Assembly: GCF_017165765.1 (NCBI RefSeq)
Contig: NZ_JAFGZD010000030.1
Coordinates: 1-52,780 of the forward strand
DNA: 52,780 nt
Direction of reading: 5' to 3'
Source: Pseudomonas capsici
Lineage (GTDB): Bacteria > Pseudomonadota > Gammaproteobacteria > Pseudomonadales > Pseudomonadaceae
Part shown: positions 24,949-33,519 of the stretch, piece by piece
How positions within the stretch are numbered: the first letter of the stretch is position 1
How the letters are laid out: each line of letters opens with the position of its first letter
Program-made: the position numbers and the translations under genes
Notes under the pieces: model-generated
Databases searched by the model: none
What the model saw: only the letters and a program-made list of their open reading frames with translations
What the model was told of the DNA's origin: nothing

Positions 24949-25644
24949 TTGTCGTCAACGCTTGCTCAACCTGTCGCGCCAGCTATCCGCCTCGCTTTGT
25001 CACCGGCAAGATTTGCAACCTACGAGGCCGCAGCTGTGGCAGCAGGACTCTCCTGCGAGGATGCAGTAAGACTCTACGCATGGAACGCTCACGTTTCTGG
25101 CTCCTTACTGACCCCACTCCACATTTGCGAGGTAGCTGTACGCAATGCTGTATCGGATGCGCTCAAGTTGGTTTATGGGGACCATTGGCCTTGGGACAAA
25201 AACTTTGAAAACAGTCTTCCTGTCTCCAAAGGATACGGTTACCAGCAACGCCAAGACCTGATTGACACCCGTAACCGCTTTCGCACCACGGATCGCATTG
25301 TTGTCGAGCTCAAATTCGTGTTCTGGGAAAAGATGTTTACGAGCCGCCATGATCAGCGGATCTGGAATACTCACCTCTTTTCCCTGTTCCCGAACCTGGA
25401 CCCGACAAAAACGGTATCGGCTCACAGACTGAGGCTGGCAACAGATCTGGAAGCAATACGCTTGCTACGCAACCGAATTGCGCACCATGAGCCAATATTC
25501 AGACGAAACCTGATCGACGAATTCTCAAAGGTACATGGTCTGGTGGAAGCCCGATGCCTGGTATCGGCTTCCTGGATGATGAGTGAACAGCGGGCTCTTG
25601 CCGCGATCCAGGCAAAACCGTTTTCGACTTGTATCAGCCCATAA
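24949..25644 (+). CDS. Abi-family (AbiD/AbiF-like) HEPN protein
   Basis: This 231-residue Abi-like protein has the family's N-terminal SPARFATYEAAAVAAG, then LYAWNAHVSGSLLTPLHICE with AVRNAV. A central VVELKFVFWEKMF is followed by the catalytic HEPN motif R-x4-H in LRNRIAHHEPIF (residues about 178-189). HEPN proteins of this kind are RNases used in phage abortive infection and toxin-antitoxin systems. The start is TTG at 24949 with AAGGA nine bases upstream. No protein antitoxin gene is next to it, while a structured leader is. Its 3' end overlaps the convergent gene at 25634 by 11 bases. Confidence 0.85.
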   Translation: MSSTLAQPVAPAIRLALSPARFATYEAAAVAAGLSCEDAVRLYAWNAHVSGSLLTPLHICEVAVRNAVSDALKLVYGDHWPWDKNFENSLPVSKGYGYQQRQDLIDTRNRFRTTDRIVVELKFVFWEKMFTSRHDQRIWNTHLFSLFPNLDPTKTVSAHRLRLATDLEAIRLLRNRIAHHEPIFRRNLIDEFSKVHGLVEARCLVSASWMMSEQRALAAIQAKPFSTCISP

Positions 25645-26344
25645 CCCTGGCCCGCGAGAAATTGGCAACCTTGCGCAGCGCGACCACATCGAAGACTTCC
25701 ACCTGTTCGTCGCCAAGGCGCACGATCTTGCGCTGATGCAGATCGTCGAGGGCTTCAAGGACGTCAGGCCGGGACAGCGACAAGGTGTTCGTGGCCAGGA
25801 TGTCGTCCAGCGTGGCAAGGCGTCGTGCATGACTCAAATGGCCATAGCCTTCACACAGCAACAACAGGCGCCAGGCCACTCTGGCCCTGGCAGGCAATTG
25901 CTGCATTTTTTCGGCACCGGGCAAGGCCAGGCCCAGTTTATGGCTGAGCAATGCCTCGAAATAACGCCAGTGCTGCGGGTTCTTTTCCAGCCACTGGACG
26001 AGGGTTTCATGGGGGATCTGCAGGAAGATCGTCTGATCCACCGAATAGGCATCCAGCATGCGGGGCATGCCGTCGAACAGCGAAACCTCGCCAAACCAGT
26101 AAGGCGGCCTGACCTCCTTGAGCCGGGGCGTCAGACGCTGTTCGTCAATGCCGCCCATGCGCACAGAGCCTTCGAGCAGGACATAAAGCCCGCACGGAGG
26201 GTCGCCTTTTTCGAACAGCAGTTTGCCGGGTGTCTTGCGCCGCTGCCGAGCGGCGTCAAGCAGGCTATCCTGCAAGTCGGCAGGTAAATAGGTAAACCAG
26301 TAATCGGACAGTAATCTTGACCGCCATCCCGCTCCATTTGTCAT
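25634..26344 (-). CDS. Crp/Fnr-family regulator
   Basis: This protein of 236 residues has an N-terminal cyclic-nucleotide-binding-type beta roll (GKLLFEKGDPPCGLYVLLEG, YWFGEVSLFDG) and a C-terminal winged helix (ATLDDILATNTLSLSRPDVLEALDDL). ATG 26344 is chosen for the GGGAG upstream; the frame extends 43 codons further but crosses the opposing gene's start. No cysteine cluster for an iron-sulfur centre is seen. The R-x-x-R-A-type phosphate cassette of true cAMP receptors is replaced by DGMPRMLDAY, so the ligand is open. It is divergent from the Mpo1-like gene. Confidence 0.82.
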   Translation of the reverse strand: MTNGAGWRSRLLSDYWFTYLPADLQDSLLDAARQRRKTPGKLLFEKGDPPCGLYVLLEGSVRMGGIDEQRLTPRLKEVRPPYWFGEVSLFDGMPRMLDAYSVDQTIFLQIPHETLVQWLEKNPQHWRYFEALLSHKLGLALPGAEKMQQLPARARVAWRLLLLCEGYGHLSHARRLATLDDILATNTLSLSRPDVLEALDDLHQRKIVRLGDEQVEVFDVVALRKVANFSRARVMG

Positions 26345-26428
26345 ATTTGCTCCCTGTTTTTCCAAACGCTCGTATTGCAAAAGCGATACGGTAGCCCAAC
26401 CCGATAATCGTCTCAGGCAGGAATAATA

Positions 26429-26953
26429 ATGAAAAACCTTGTCGATCATCTCAGCCAGTACGCGGCGTATCACCGTGATTCACGCAATATCGTGACCCAC
26501 TTCGTGGGAATCCCTCTGATCGTGCTGGCTGTGGCGGTATTGCTGTCGCGCCCGGGCTGGGACGTGAGCGGGTTCTGGTTATCGCCTGCGGCGCTTGTGG
26601 CGCTGGCCTCGACCGTGTTCTATCTCAAGCTGGATCGGGCGCTGGGGCTGGTGATGGCCGTGATGCTCGGGCTTTGCATCTGGGCAGGCGCGAACCTGGC
26701 GCAGCAGACCACCATGGTCTGGCTGAGTGCGGGTGTCGGGCTGTTTGTGATCGGCTGGATTATCCAGTTCATCGGCCATTACTACGAAGGCCGCAAGCCG
26801 GCATTCGTCGACGACGTCATGGGCCTGATCATCGGGCCATTGTTCGTGGTGGCGGAACTGGCATTTCTGATGGGGATGCGCAAGCCGTTGCAGCATGCCA
26901 TCGAAGAGCGTTCGGGACCGGTTCGTCGCAATACACCGAAAACCGCGGTGTAA
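26429..26953 (+). CDS. Mpo1-like (DUF962) membrane protein
   Basis: This 174-residue integral membrane protein belongs to the YGL010w/Mpo1 family, whose yeast member is an Fe(II)-dependent dioxygenase in 2-hydroxy fatty acid breakdown. The family hallmarks are present: YAAYHRDSRNIVTHFVGIP near the N-terminus and QFIGHYYEGRKPA after four membrane segments, carrying the metal-binding histidines. The C-terminal tail is basic and cytosolic. It stands alone between a divergent regulator and a REP region. Confidence 0.87.
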   Translation: MKNLVDHLSQYAAYHRDSRNIVTHFVGIPLIVLAVAVLLSRPGWDVSGFWLSPAALVALASTVFYLKLDRALGLVMAVMLGLCIWAGANLAQQTTMVWLSAGVGLFVIGWIIQFIGHYYEGRKPAFVDDVMGLIIGPLFVVAELAFLMGMRKPLQHAIEERSGPVRRNTPKTAV

Positions 26954-26954
26954 C

Positions 26955-27071
26955 ACTGTAGGAGGCAGCTTGCTGGCGACAACGGTGAAGTCGCCAGCAA
27001 GCTGCCTCCTACAGTCCTCTGACGGACTAGCAATGCAGACAGAGCAAATTCATTCGCGAATGAATTCGCTC
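26955..27071. repeat. Two REP palindromes, one with perfect 26-bp arms
   Basis: ACTGTAGGAGGCAGCTTGCT-GGCGAC (26955-26980) and its exact inverse (26990-27015) enclose a nine-base loop. A second palindrome centred on ATTCATTCGCGAATGAATT spans 27042-27071. Both motifs recur singly at 16569, 16723 and 35850. They lie in the convergent gap between the Mpo1-like gene and cysA. Confidence 0.8.
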
Positions 27072-27084
27072 CTGCAAGCCTGTG

Positions 27085-28074
27085 CTAGACGCCCGAAATC
27101 TTCTGCCAGACCTTCGGCTTGAAGAACAGCGTCTCGCCTCGTGCCAGGCCTACCAGGCTGTCGTGATCCTTCACCACTTCGACTTCGATCAGATCGCTCT
27201 GGCCTTCAGCCTTGAGGGTCACGCGCGTGGTAGCGCCCAACGGACGGATATCGCGGACTTCTGCAGCGTGGTGGTCTTCCAGTTCCTGACGCGACAGCGA
27301 TACTTCGTGAGGACGGAACAGCACATGACCGTCGTCGCCCAGGCTCAGGCGGTTCGAGTCGCCCAGGAAGTGATAGACGAAGTCGTTGGACGGAGCCTCG
27401 TACACTTCGCCCGGCGAGCCGATCTGCTCGATCACGCCCTTGTTCATCACCACGATACGGTCTGCCACTTCCATGGCCTCTTCCTGGTCGTGGGTCACGA
27501 ACACCGACGTCAGGTTGATGTCTTCGTGCAGACGCGCCAGCCAGCGGCGCAGTTCCTTGCGGACCTTGGCATCCAGCGCACCGAAAGGCTCATCCAGCAA
27601 CAACACCTTGGGCTCCACGGCCAAGGCACGCGCCAGAGCGATACGCTGACGCTGACCACCGGAAAGCTGCTCGGGATAGCGGTCTGCCAGCCAGTCCAGT
27701 TGCACCATGTTCAACAGCTCATGAACCTTGGCGGCGATCTGGGTTTCGTTGGGGCGCTGATTCTTGGGCTTCATGCGCAAGCCAAAGGCCACGTTGTCGA
27801 ACACCGTCATATGACGGAACAGCGCGTAGTGCTGGAAAACGAACCCGACATTGCGATCACGCACATCGTGACCGGAGACATCCTCACCGTGGAACACGAT
27901 GCTGCCTGCATCCGGGGTTTCCAGACCGGCAATGATGCGCAGCAAGGTGGTCTTGCCGCAGCCTGACGGGCCGAGCAAGGCAACCAGCTCGCCACTCTGG
28001 ATATCCAGATTGATAGCGTTCAGGGCCTTGAAGGCGTTGAAGTTCTTGCTGACGTTACGGACTTCGATCGACAT
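27085..28074 (-). CDS. cysA: Sulfate/thiosulfate ABC transporter ATP-binding protein
   Basis: CysA energises sulfate and thiosulfate uptake. It has Walker A LLGPSGCGKTT, Q-loop FVFQHYALFRH, signature LSGGQRQRIALARAL, Walker B LLLDEPFGALD and the switch His in THDQEEAM. A C-terminal TOBE-like regulatory part (DDGHVLFRPHEVSLSRQ) follows. At 329 residues it is slightly shorter than E. coli CysA. It is the last gene of sbp-cysT-cysW-cysA and lies two bases after cysW, so it is translated with it. Confidence 0.95.
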   Translation of the reverse strand: MSIEVRNVSKNFNAFKALNAINLDIQSGELVALLGPSGCGKTTLLRIIAGLETPDAGSIVFHGEDVSGHDVRDRNVGFVFQHYALFRHMTVFDNVAFGLRMKPKNQRPNETQIAAKVHELLNMVQLDWLADRYPEQLSGGQRQRIALARALAVEPKVLLLDEPFGALDAKVRKELRRWLARLHEDINLTSVFVTHDQEEAMEVADRIVVMNKGVIEQIGSPGEVYEAPSNDFVYHFLGDSNRLSLGDDGHVLFRPHEVSLSRQELEDHHAAEVRDIRPLGATTRVTLKAEGQSDLIEVEVVKDHDSLVGLARGETLFFKPKVWQKISGV

Positions 28075-28076
28075 GA

Positions 28077-28949
28077 TTATTCCTCCGCCGCGCTTTGGCG
28101 CAGACGGTTAATGCGGGATTCGCTCCACTGCTTGAGCAGCAGGATGAACAGCGCCAGGATCAGCAACAGGCTCGCCACGGCAAAGGCTGCCACGTGGTTG
28201 TACTCGTTGTAGAGGATTTCGACGTGCAGCGGCAGGGTATTGGTGACGCCGCGGATGTGGCCGGACACCACCGACACCGCGCCGAATTCACCCATGGCCC
28301 GTGCGGTACAGAGCACCACGCCGTAGATCAGACCCCATTTGATATTGGGCACCGTGACGTGCCAGAACATTTGCCAGCCATTGGCGCCCAGAAGACGTGC
28401 AGCCTCTTCTTCCTGGGTGCCCTGCTCCTGCATCAGCGGGATCAGTTCGCGGGCCACGAAAGGCACGGTCACGAAAATGGTCGCCAGCACAATGCCCGGC
28501 AAGGCAAAGACGATCTGGATGTCGTGATCCTGCAACCATGGCCCGAACAGGCCCTGGGCACCGAACATCAGCACATAGACCAGACCGGCGATGACCGGCG
28601 ATACCGAGAACGGCAGGTCGATCAGGGTCACCAGAATGCTCTTGCCGCGGAATGAGTACTTGCTCACGCACCAGGCGGCGCTGACACCGAAGATCAGGTT
28701 GAGCGGCACCGAAATCAACACCGCAATCACCGTCAGCTTGAGTGCCGACAGTGCATCGGGCTCGAGAATCGCGGAGAAGAACGCACCCAGACCGTTTTTC
28801 AGCCCCTGGGACACCACGATGAACAGCGGCAACCCCAGAAACAGGGCGAAGATCAGCCAGCCAAGGCCGATCAGGACCCGACGTGCGGTTGAGTTGCCAC
28901 GGCGTGCAGCGTTGGCATCGGCGGCGGCAGAAACAGATGAATAAGACAT
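28077..28949 (-). CDS. cysW: Sulfate ABC transporter permease CysW
   Basis: This 290-residue permease has about six membrane helices and the inner-membrane permease loop EEAARLLGANGWQMFWHVTV, which docks on CysA. The conserved ARAMGEFGAVSVVSGHIRG segment is the CysW hallmark. It lies between cysT and cysA with gaps of 10 and 2 bases. The N-terminal 20 residues are Ala-rich and hydrophilic. Confidence 0.94.
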   Translation of the reverse strand: MSYSSVSAAADANAARRGNSTARRVLIGLGWLIFALFLGLPLFIVVSQGLKNGLGAFFSAILEPDALSALKLTVIAVLISVPLNLIFGVSAAWCVSKYSFRGKSILVTLIDLPFSVSPVIAGLVYVLMFGAQGLFGPWLQDHDIQIVFALPGIVLATIFVTVPFVARELIPLMQEQGTQEEEAARLLGANGWQMFWHVTVPNIKWGLIYGVVLCTARAMGEFGAVSVVSGHIRGVTNTLPLHVEILYNEYNHVAAFAVASLLLILALFILLLKQWSESRINRLRQSAAEE

Positions 28950-28959
28950 GCGCGCCTCC

Positions 28960-29781
28960 TCAGGATGGGGTTTCGATACGTCGCTGCAACAAGTTGATCA
29001 GCAGCAACAGAATGAAGGAAACCACCAGCATCATCACGCCGATAGCCGTAGCGCCGGTGTAGTCGTACTGGTCGAGCTTGACCATGATCAACAGCGGCAG
29101 GATTTCGGTTTTCATCGGCATGTTACCGGCGATGAAGATCACCGAGCCGTACTCCCCGACACCCCGGGCGAAAGCCAGCGCAAACCCGGTCAGCCACGCC
29201 GGCAACAAGGCAGGCACCAGAATGTAGCGGAACACCTGCAGCGGGCGAGCGCCCAGGCAGGCAGCCGCCTCTTCGACCTCACGCGGGATGTCGGCCAGCA
29301 CCGGCTGCACGGTACGCACCACAAACGGCATGGTCACGAACGTCAGCGCCAGGGTGATACCCAGAGGGGTGTAGGCGATCTTGAAACCCAGATCGGTGGC
29401 GAACTGCCCGACCAGACCATTGGGTGCGTAAAGCGCGGTCAGCGCGATACCGGCAACGGCGGTTGGCAGAGCGAACGGAAGATCGATCATCGCATCGATG
29501 ATCTTGCGGCCCGGGAAGGTATAACGCACCAGCACCCAGGCCAGCAGCGTACCGATAACGCCATTGATCAGGGCTGCGTAGAACGCGGTACCGAAACTCA
29601 GCTTCAAGGCAGCGATCACGCGCGGAGCGGTGATGATGTTCCAGAACTGATCCCAGGTGAGCTGCGCGGCATGAAAAAACATGGCCGCCAGCGGTATGAG
29701 CACAATGAGACTGAGGTACACCAAGGTGTAGCCCAGCGTCAGCCCGAAGCCGGGTATGACGGGGGAGATACGACGCGACAT
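28960..29781 (-). CDS. cysT: Sulfate ABC transporter permease CysT
   Basis: This permease of about 273 residues (also called CysU) is the partner of CysW in the sulfate channel. It has the start VIPGFGLTLGYTLVYLSLIV, the loop EVEEAAACLGARPLQVFRYI and ARGVGEYGSVIFIAGNMP. ATG at 29781 has AAGGA upstream; the open frame continues eight codons further. A stem-loop separates it from sbp. Confidence 0.94.
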   Translation of the reverse strand: MSRRISPVIPGFGLTLGYTLVYLSLIVLIPLAAMFFHAAQLTWDQFWNIITAPRVIAALKLSFGTAFYAALINGVIGTLLAWVLVRYTFPGRKIIDAMIDLPFALPTAVAGIALTALYAPNGLVGQFATDLGFKIAYTPLGITLALTFVTMPFVVRTVQPVLADIPREVEEAAACLGARPLQVFRYILVPALLPAWLTGFALAFARGVGEYGSVIFIAGNMPMKTEILPLLIMVKLDQYDYTGATAIGVMMLVVSFILLLLINLLQRRIETPS

Positions 29782-29807
29782 AAAAGTCCTTGGTTGCGCT
29801 TGCACAA

Positions 29808-29829
29808 AGCCCGGAAACGAATCCGGGCT
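29808..29829 (-). promoter_or_regulatory. Intercistronic stem-loop between sbp and cysT
   Basis: AGCCCGGA-TTCGTT-TCCGGGCT is a perfect eight-base-pair hairpin without a T run. Such hairpins between a binding-protein gene and its permease genes usually protect the upstream message or damp read-through, which would give more Sbp than membrane components. Confidence 0.6.
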
Positions 29830-29885
29830 AATGAACGTGTCCTGGGCGGCATGCCTTATCGGGCAATACCGCCTGGCTGCACAGG

Positions 29886-30893
29886 TTACTGCGCTTGGTA
29901 AATCTGGTCGAACACACCGCCGTCATTGAAAAATTTCGGCTGCGCAGTTTTCCAGCCGCCAAAGTCTTTGTCGATAGTTACCAGCTCCAGTTTCGGGAAT
30001 TGCTTCTCGTATTTGGCGGCAACTTCCGGATCACGCGGACGATAGAAGTTCTTGGCTGCGATTTCCTGACCGGCCTTGCTGTACAGGTGCTTCAGGTATT
30101 CGGTGGCGATTTCGGTGTTGCCTTTCTTCTCGGCGTTCTTGTCGACGACCGCAACAGGCGGCTCGGCCAGGATCGACAGGGAAGGCACGACGATATCGAA
30201 CTTGTCGTTGCCGCCGTCTTCCTTCAGCGCCAGGAATGCTTCGTTTTCCCAGGCCAGCAACACGTCACCCTGACCGTTGTTGACGAAGGTAATGGTCGAA
30301 CCGCGAGCGCCGGTGTCCAGGATCGGTACGTGTTTGAACAGAGTCTGCACGTATTCCTTGGCCTTGGCTTCGCTGCCGCCGGACTTCAGGCCATAGGCCC
30401 AGGCTGCCAGGAAGTTCCAGCGCGCACCGCCGCTGGTCTTGGGGTTCGGCGTAATGACCGAAACGCCCGGCTTGATCAGGTCGCCCCAGTCCTTGATGCC
30501 TTTAGGGTTGCCCTTGCGCACCAGGAACACGATGGTCGACGTGTAAGGGGTACTGGCATCCGGCAGGCGAGTCTGCCAGTTCTCAGGCAATGTCTTGCCC
30601 AGCTTGGCGATTTCGTCGATGTCGCCGGCCAGGGCCAGGGTCACGACGTCGGCGCGCAGACCGTCGATGACCGCACGGCCCTGCTTGCCCGAACCACCAT
30701 GGGACTGCTTGACGGTAACGGTGTCGTCCGGATGAGCCTTTTTCCAGTAGCTGGCGAACTCTGCGTTGTACTCCTGATACAGCTCGCGTGTCGGATCATA
30801 GGACACGTTGAGCAATTCATAATCCTTTGCAACAGCGGAACCTGCAAAAACAGCGCTGGCCAGAGCAGCCAAGGCGAAACGGCGAATTGACAT
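29886..30893 (-). CDS. sbp: Periplasmic sulfate-binding protein
   Basis: This 335-residue protein has a signal peptide (MSIRRFALAALASAVFAGSA, cleaved after AVA). The mature protein has the family motifs LLNVSYDPTRELYQEYN, KQSHGGSGKQGRAVIDGL, NPKTSGGARWNFLAAW and RDPEVAAKY. It delivers sulfate to CysTW-A encoded just downstream. AGGAG precedes the ATG. The adjacent oscA indicates control by sulfur status. Confidence 0.95.
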   Translation of the reverse strand: MSIRRFALAALASAVFAGSAVAKDYELLNVSYDPTRELYQEYNAEFASYWKKAHPDDTVTVKQSHGGSGKQGRAVIDGLRADVVTLALAGDIDEIAKLGKTLPENWQTRLPDASTPYTSTIVFLVRKGNPKGIKDWGDLIKPGVSVITPNPKTSGGARWNFLAAWAYGLKSGGSEAKAKEYVQTLFKHVPILDTGARGSTITFVNNGQGDVLLAWENEAFLALKEDGGNDKFDIVVPSLSILAEPPVAVVDKNAEKKGNTEIATEYLKHLYSKAGQEIAAKNFYRPRDPEVAAKYEKQFPKLELVTIDKDFGGWKTAQPKFFNDGGVFDQIYQAQ

Positions 30894-31038
30894 AAGGTGG
30901 AGCTCCTGGAAATTCTAAGTGTTGGCTTTTTTTGATTCTTCTTGGCGCTTCAAAACCGCATTCGGAATGGAGCGCTGCTGTTCACGGGTGTATCAGGAGT
31001 CAAAGTGAAGCCCTCCGGTTAACCAGTCGGGTGTGCAG

Positions 31039-31221
31039 TCAGCTCGGCTTGGCGCCGGAGTTCTGCAGACGAAACTTTTCCTTACGCTCGATCTGAACCA
31101 CTTGCGCGTTGTGCACGGTAATTTCGACGGCGCCAAAACGCAGGTCACGCAGCGCACTCTGAATTTCACGCAGAATTGCTGCTTCGTCCTGACCGTCAAC
31201 ACTACGTAGAGATGCGCTCAT
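31039..31221 (-). CDS. oscA: OscA, sulfur-starvation response protein (DUF2292)
   Basis: This 60-residue protein has the DUF2292/YezD core ALRDLRFGAVEITVHNAQVV followed by IERKEKFRL. In other pseudomonads oscA lies beside sbp and is needed for organosulfur use under oxidative or chromate stress. AAGGA lies upstream of the ATG. It precedes sbp on the same strand with a gap of about 145 bases. Confidence 0.9.
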   Translation of the reverse strand: MSASLRSVDGQDEAAILREIQSALRDLRFGAVEITVHNAQVVQIERKEKFRLQNSGAKPS

Positions 31222-31427
31222 AATCGTATTCCTTGAAATTTGAGAGGCCTGCCTGTCGCGACTGGGGGCGACGGCTTGTGGCGGTGAGGCAATATTAGAT
31301 AGGCAGAGTTATTCTTAAAAAGACTATTTAAGAATGCAGATATAACCAAAAGTCATTTGGCATTGCAGCATGCAGCCGGAGCGCATTGCACGCCCCGGCC
31401 GGCCTGGCTTTCACAGGCAAAAATCAT

Positions 31428-33362
31428 TCAGATAACGGGCTGGCGAAAGTCCGGTGCTCGCAACCAATCGATCTTTTCAGCAGGCATCGGACGAGCGAAC
31501 CAGTAGCCCTGACCAAGCTGGCAACCGTTTTCCAGAAGAAACCCCGCCTGCTCGGCATGCTCGATCCCTTCGGCCAGAACCCGCATGCCCATGCTCCGGG
31601 CCAGGGCAATGATGATGCGCACAATCGCGATATCGTCATCATCGACCGGCAAACCGGCAACGAAGCCCTGATCGATTTTCAGCTTCTGCACCGGCATGCG
31701 CTTGAGTCGCAGCAGCGATGAATAACCCGTACCGAAATCATCGATGGCCAGGCTCAGGCCCAGATTGCGCAACCGATGCAGTTGTTCGATGGCCTGCTCG
31801 GGGTCGTCCATCACCGCACTTTCGGTGACTTCCAGTTCCAGAAACGCAGGATCCAGGCCGGTCTCACGCAGCACCTGAGCCACTTGCAGGTCCAGATCAC
31901 CATGACTGAACAGCCGGCTGGATATATTCACCGCGACAAATGACAGATTGACGCCCTCCTCCAGCCAGGCGCGCATCTGCCGGCAGGCCGTGCTCAGGAC
32001 CCAGGCATCGATATCGGCGATCAGCCCGCTCTGCTCGGCAATCGGAATGAATTCTCCCGGCGAAACCATGCCGCGCCTTGGATGCTCCCAGCGCACCAGG
32101 GCTTCAACACCCTTGATATGGCTGTTCTGCAGGTCATGAATCGGCTGGTAGAACACCCTCAATTCCTGCTGCTCGATGGCCCGGTGCAACTCACTGGCCA
32201 GTTCAACCCGCTGCTGGGCATGCGCCGTAAGCTCTTCGGTGTACAGCGCATAACCTTCGCGCCCGTCGCTCTTGGCCTTGAACAGAGCGGAATCTGCGTT
32301 GCGCAACAACTGCACGACTGTCGACGCATCGCCGGGAAACAGGCTGATACCGATACTGGCGGTCATGAACAATTCATGCTCGTCGAGCAGAAAAGGCTTC
32401 TTGAAACTGTCGATGATCTGCTGGGCCAGGGCGGCAGCCTGTACGGTCTGCTGGCAGTTTTTCACCAGCAGCGCAAACTCGTCGCCGCCCAGCCGCGCCA
32501 GGGTCAGTTCACTGTCGAACAGGCCCTTCAGACGCTCGGCCACCGCCTTGAGCACCTGGTCGCCTACACTGTGGCCCAGGCTGTCATTGATGTTCTTGAA
32601 GTGGTCCAGGTCGATAAGCAGCAAGGCACAACCGCGCTTGCTGGAGCGGGCATGCGCCAGCGCCTGAGTGGCGCGGTCAGTGAACAGCAGCCGATTCGGC
32701 AGGTCTGTCAGGGCATCGTAATGAGCCAGTTGGGCCAGTTCCTGCTCGGAACGCTTGATGGCCGTAATGTCCGAGAATACCGCCACGAAGTGCCTGATCT
32801 GGCCATCCTGGTCCTTGATGCCACGAATGCTCTGCCATTGTGGATAAATGTCGCCGCTCTTGCGCCGGTTCCAGATCTCGCCGCTCCATTGCCCGGCACT
32901 GAGAATGGAGCGATACATCTGCCGGTAGAACTCGGGGCCATGGCGACCGGACTTGAATTTGCTCGGGTTGAAGCCCAGCACTTCATCGGCCTGATAACCG
33001 GTGATTTCCATGAAGGCGCGGTTCACATGAACGATCAAGCCCTTCTCATCGGTCACCAATACCCCTTCGCGGGTGCTGTCGAACACTGCCGAGGCCAACC
33101 GCAGGCGCTCCTGATCTTCCTCCTGCTGACGGCGTAGCTGTGCATCGACGCCCATGAACCTGAGCAATCGCCCACGAGCGATGAAAATCATGACCGTGCT
33201 GAGCACTATCCAGAGATAACCGCCCATCTGCTGCCAGAAGGCCAATTCAGCCGGTTCTTCGATCCAATATGGCAACAGCTCATCGCACGCCACAAACCAC
33301 AAAACAGAGGACACCCCGTACAAAAGAGCGGTCCGCAGGGCTTCCCAAGAAGAATTGTTCAT
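31428..33362 (-). CDS. Membrane PAS-GGDEF-EAL protein (c-di-GMP turnover)
   Basis: The 644-residue protein has two N-terminal membrane segments (near residues 10-30 and 43-63) and a PAS domain (about 90-215) with VLVTDEKGLIVHVNRAFMEI. A GGDEF domain with intact RLGGDEFALL and an EAL domain with intact EALVRWEHPRRG follow; the EAL domain also carries DDFGTGYSSLLRL. The five-residue-upstream RxxD inhibitory site is absent (DSEL). Both active-site motifs look sound, so it may be a phosphodiesterase with a regulatory or bifunctional cyclase. It is the counterpart of the gene found beside oscA/sbp and desA in P. aeruginosa. Transcription diverges from desA. Confidence 0.9.
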   Translation of the reverse strand: MNNSSWEALRTALLYGVSSVLWFVACDELLPYWIEEPAELAFWQQMGGYLWIVLSTVMIFIARGRLLRFMGVDAQLRRQQEEDQERLRLASAVFDSTREGVLVTDEKGLIVHVNRAFMEITGYQADEVLGFNPSKFKSGRHGPEFYRQMYRSILSAGQWSGEIWNRRKSGDIYPQWQSIRGIKDQDGQIRHFVAVFSDITAIKRSEQELAQLAHYDALTDLPNRLLFTDRATQALAHARSSKRGCALLLIDLDHFKNINDSLGHSVGDQVLKAVAERLKGLFDSELTLARLGGDEFALLVKNCQQTVQAAALAQQIIDSFKKPFLLDEHELFMTASIGISLFPGDASTVVQLLRNADSALFKAKSDGREGYALYTEELTAHAQQRVELASELHRAIEQQELRVFYQPIHDLQNSHIKGVEALVRWEHPRRGMVSPGEFIPIAEQSGLIADIDAWVLSTACRQMRAWLEEGVNLSFVAVNISSRLFSHGDLDLQVAQVLRETGLDPAFLELEVTESAVMDDPEQAIEQLHRLRNLGLSLAIDDFGTGYSSLLRLKRMPVQKLKIDQGFVAGLPVDDDDIAIVRIIIALARSMGMRVLAEGIEHAEQAGFLLENGCQLGQGYWFARPMPAEKIDWLRAPDFRQPVI

Positions 33363-33519
33363 AAGAATGCATAAAGCCTTACAAAATGACCGGATTATAA
33401 ATCAAGAAACATCCTGCGACTCTTATCTAAAAGAGCGACTGGTTTTCTGTGAAGGCTAAGTGATAATGCGCTTGTTACTTTGTTTTTCACACGCGTCTCT
33501 ACCGAGGGCCAAACAGCCT

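Noticed and set aside
16560..27075. Repeated palindromes considered as CRISPR repeats
   Set aside because: The motifs are scattered, differ in spacing by kilobases and match the REP type; there are no regular spacers and no cas genes.
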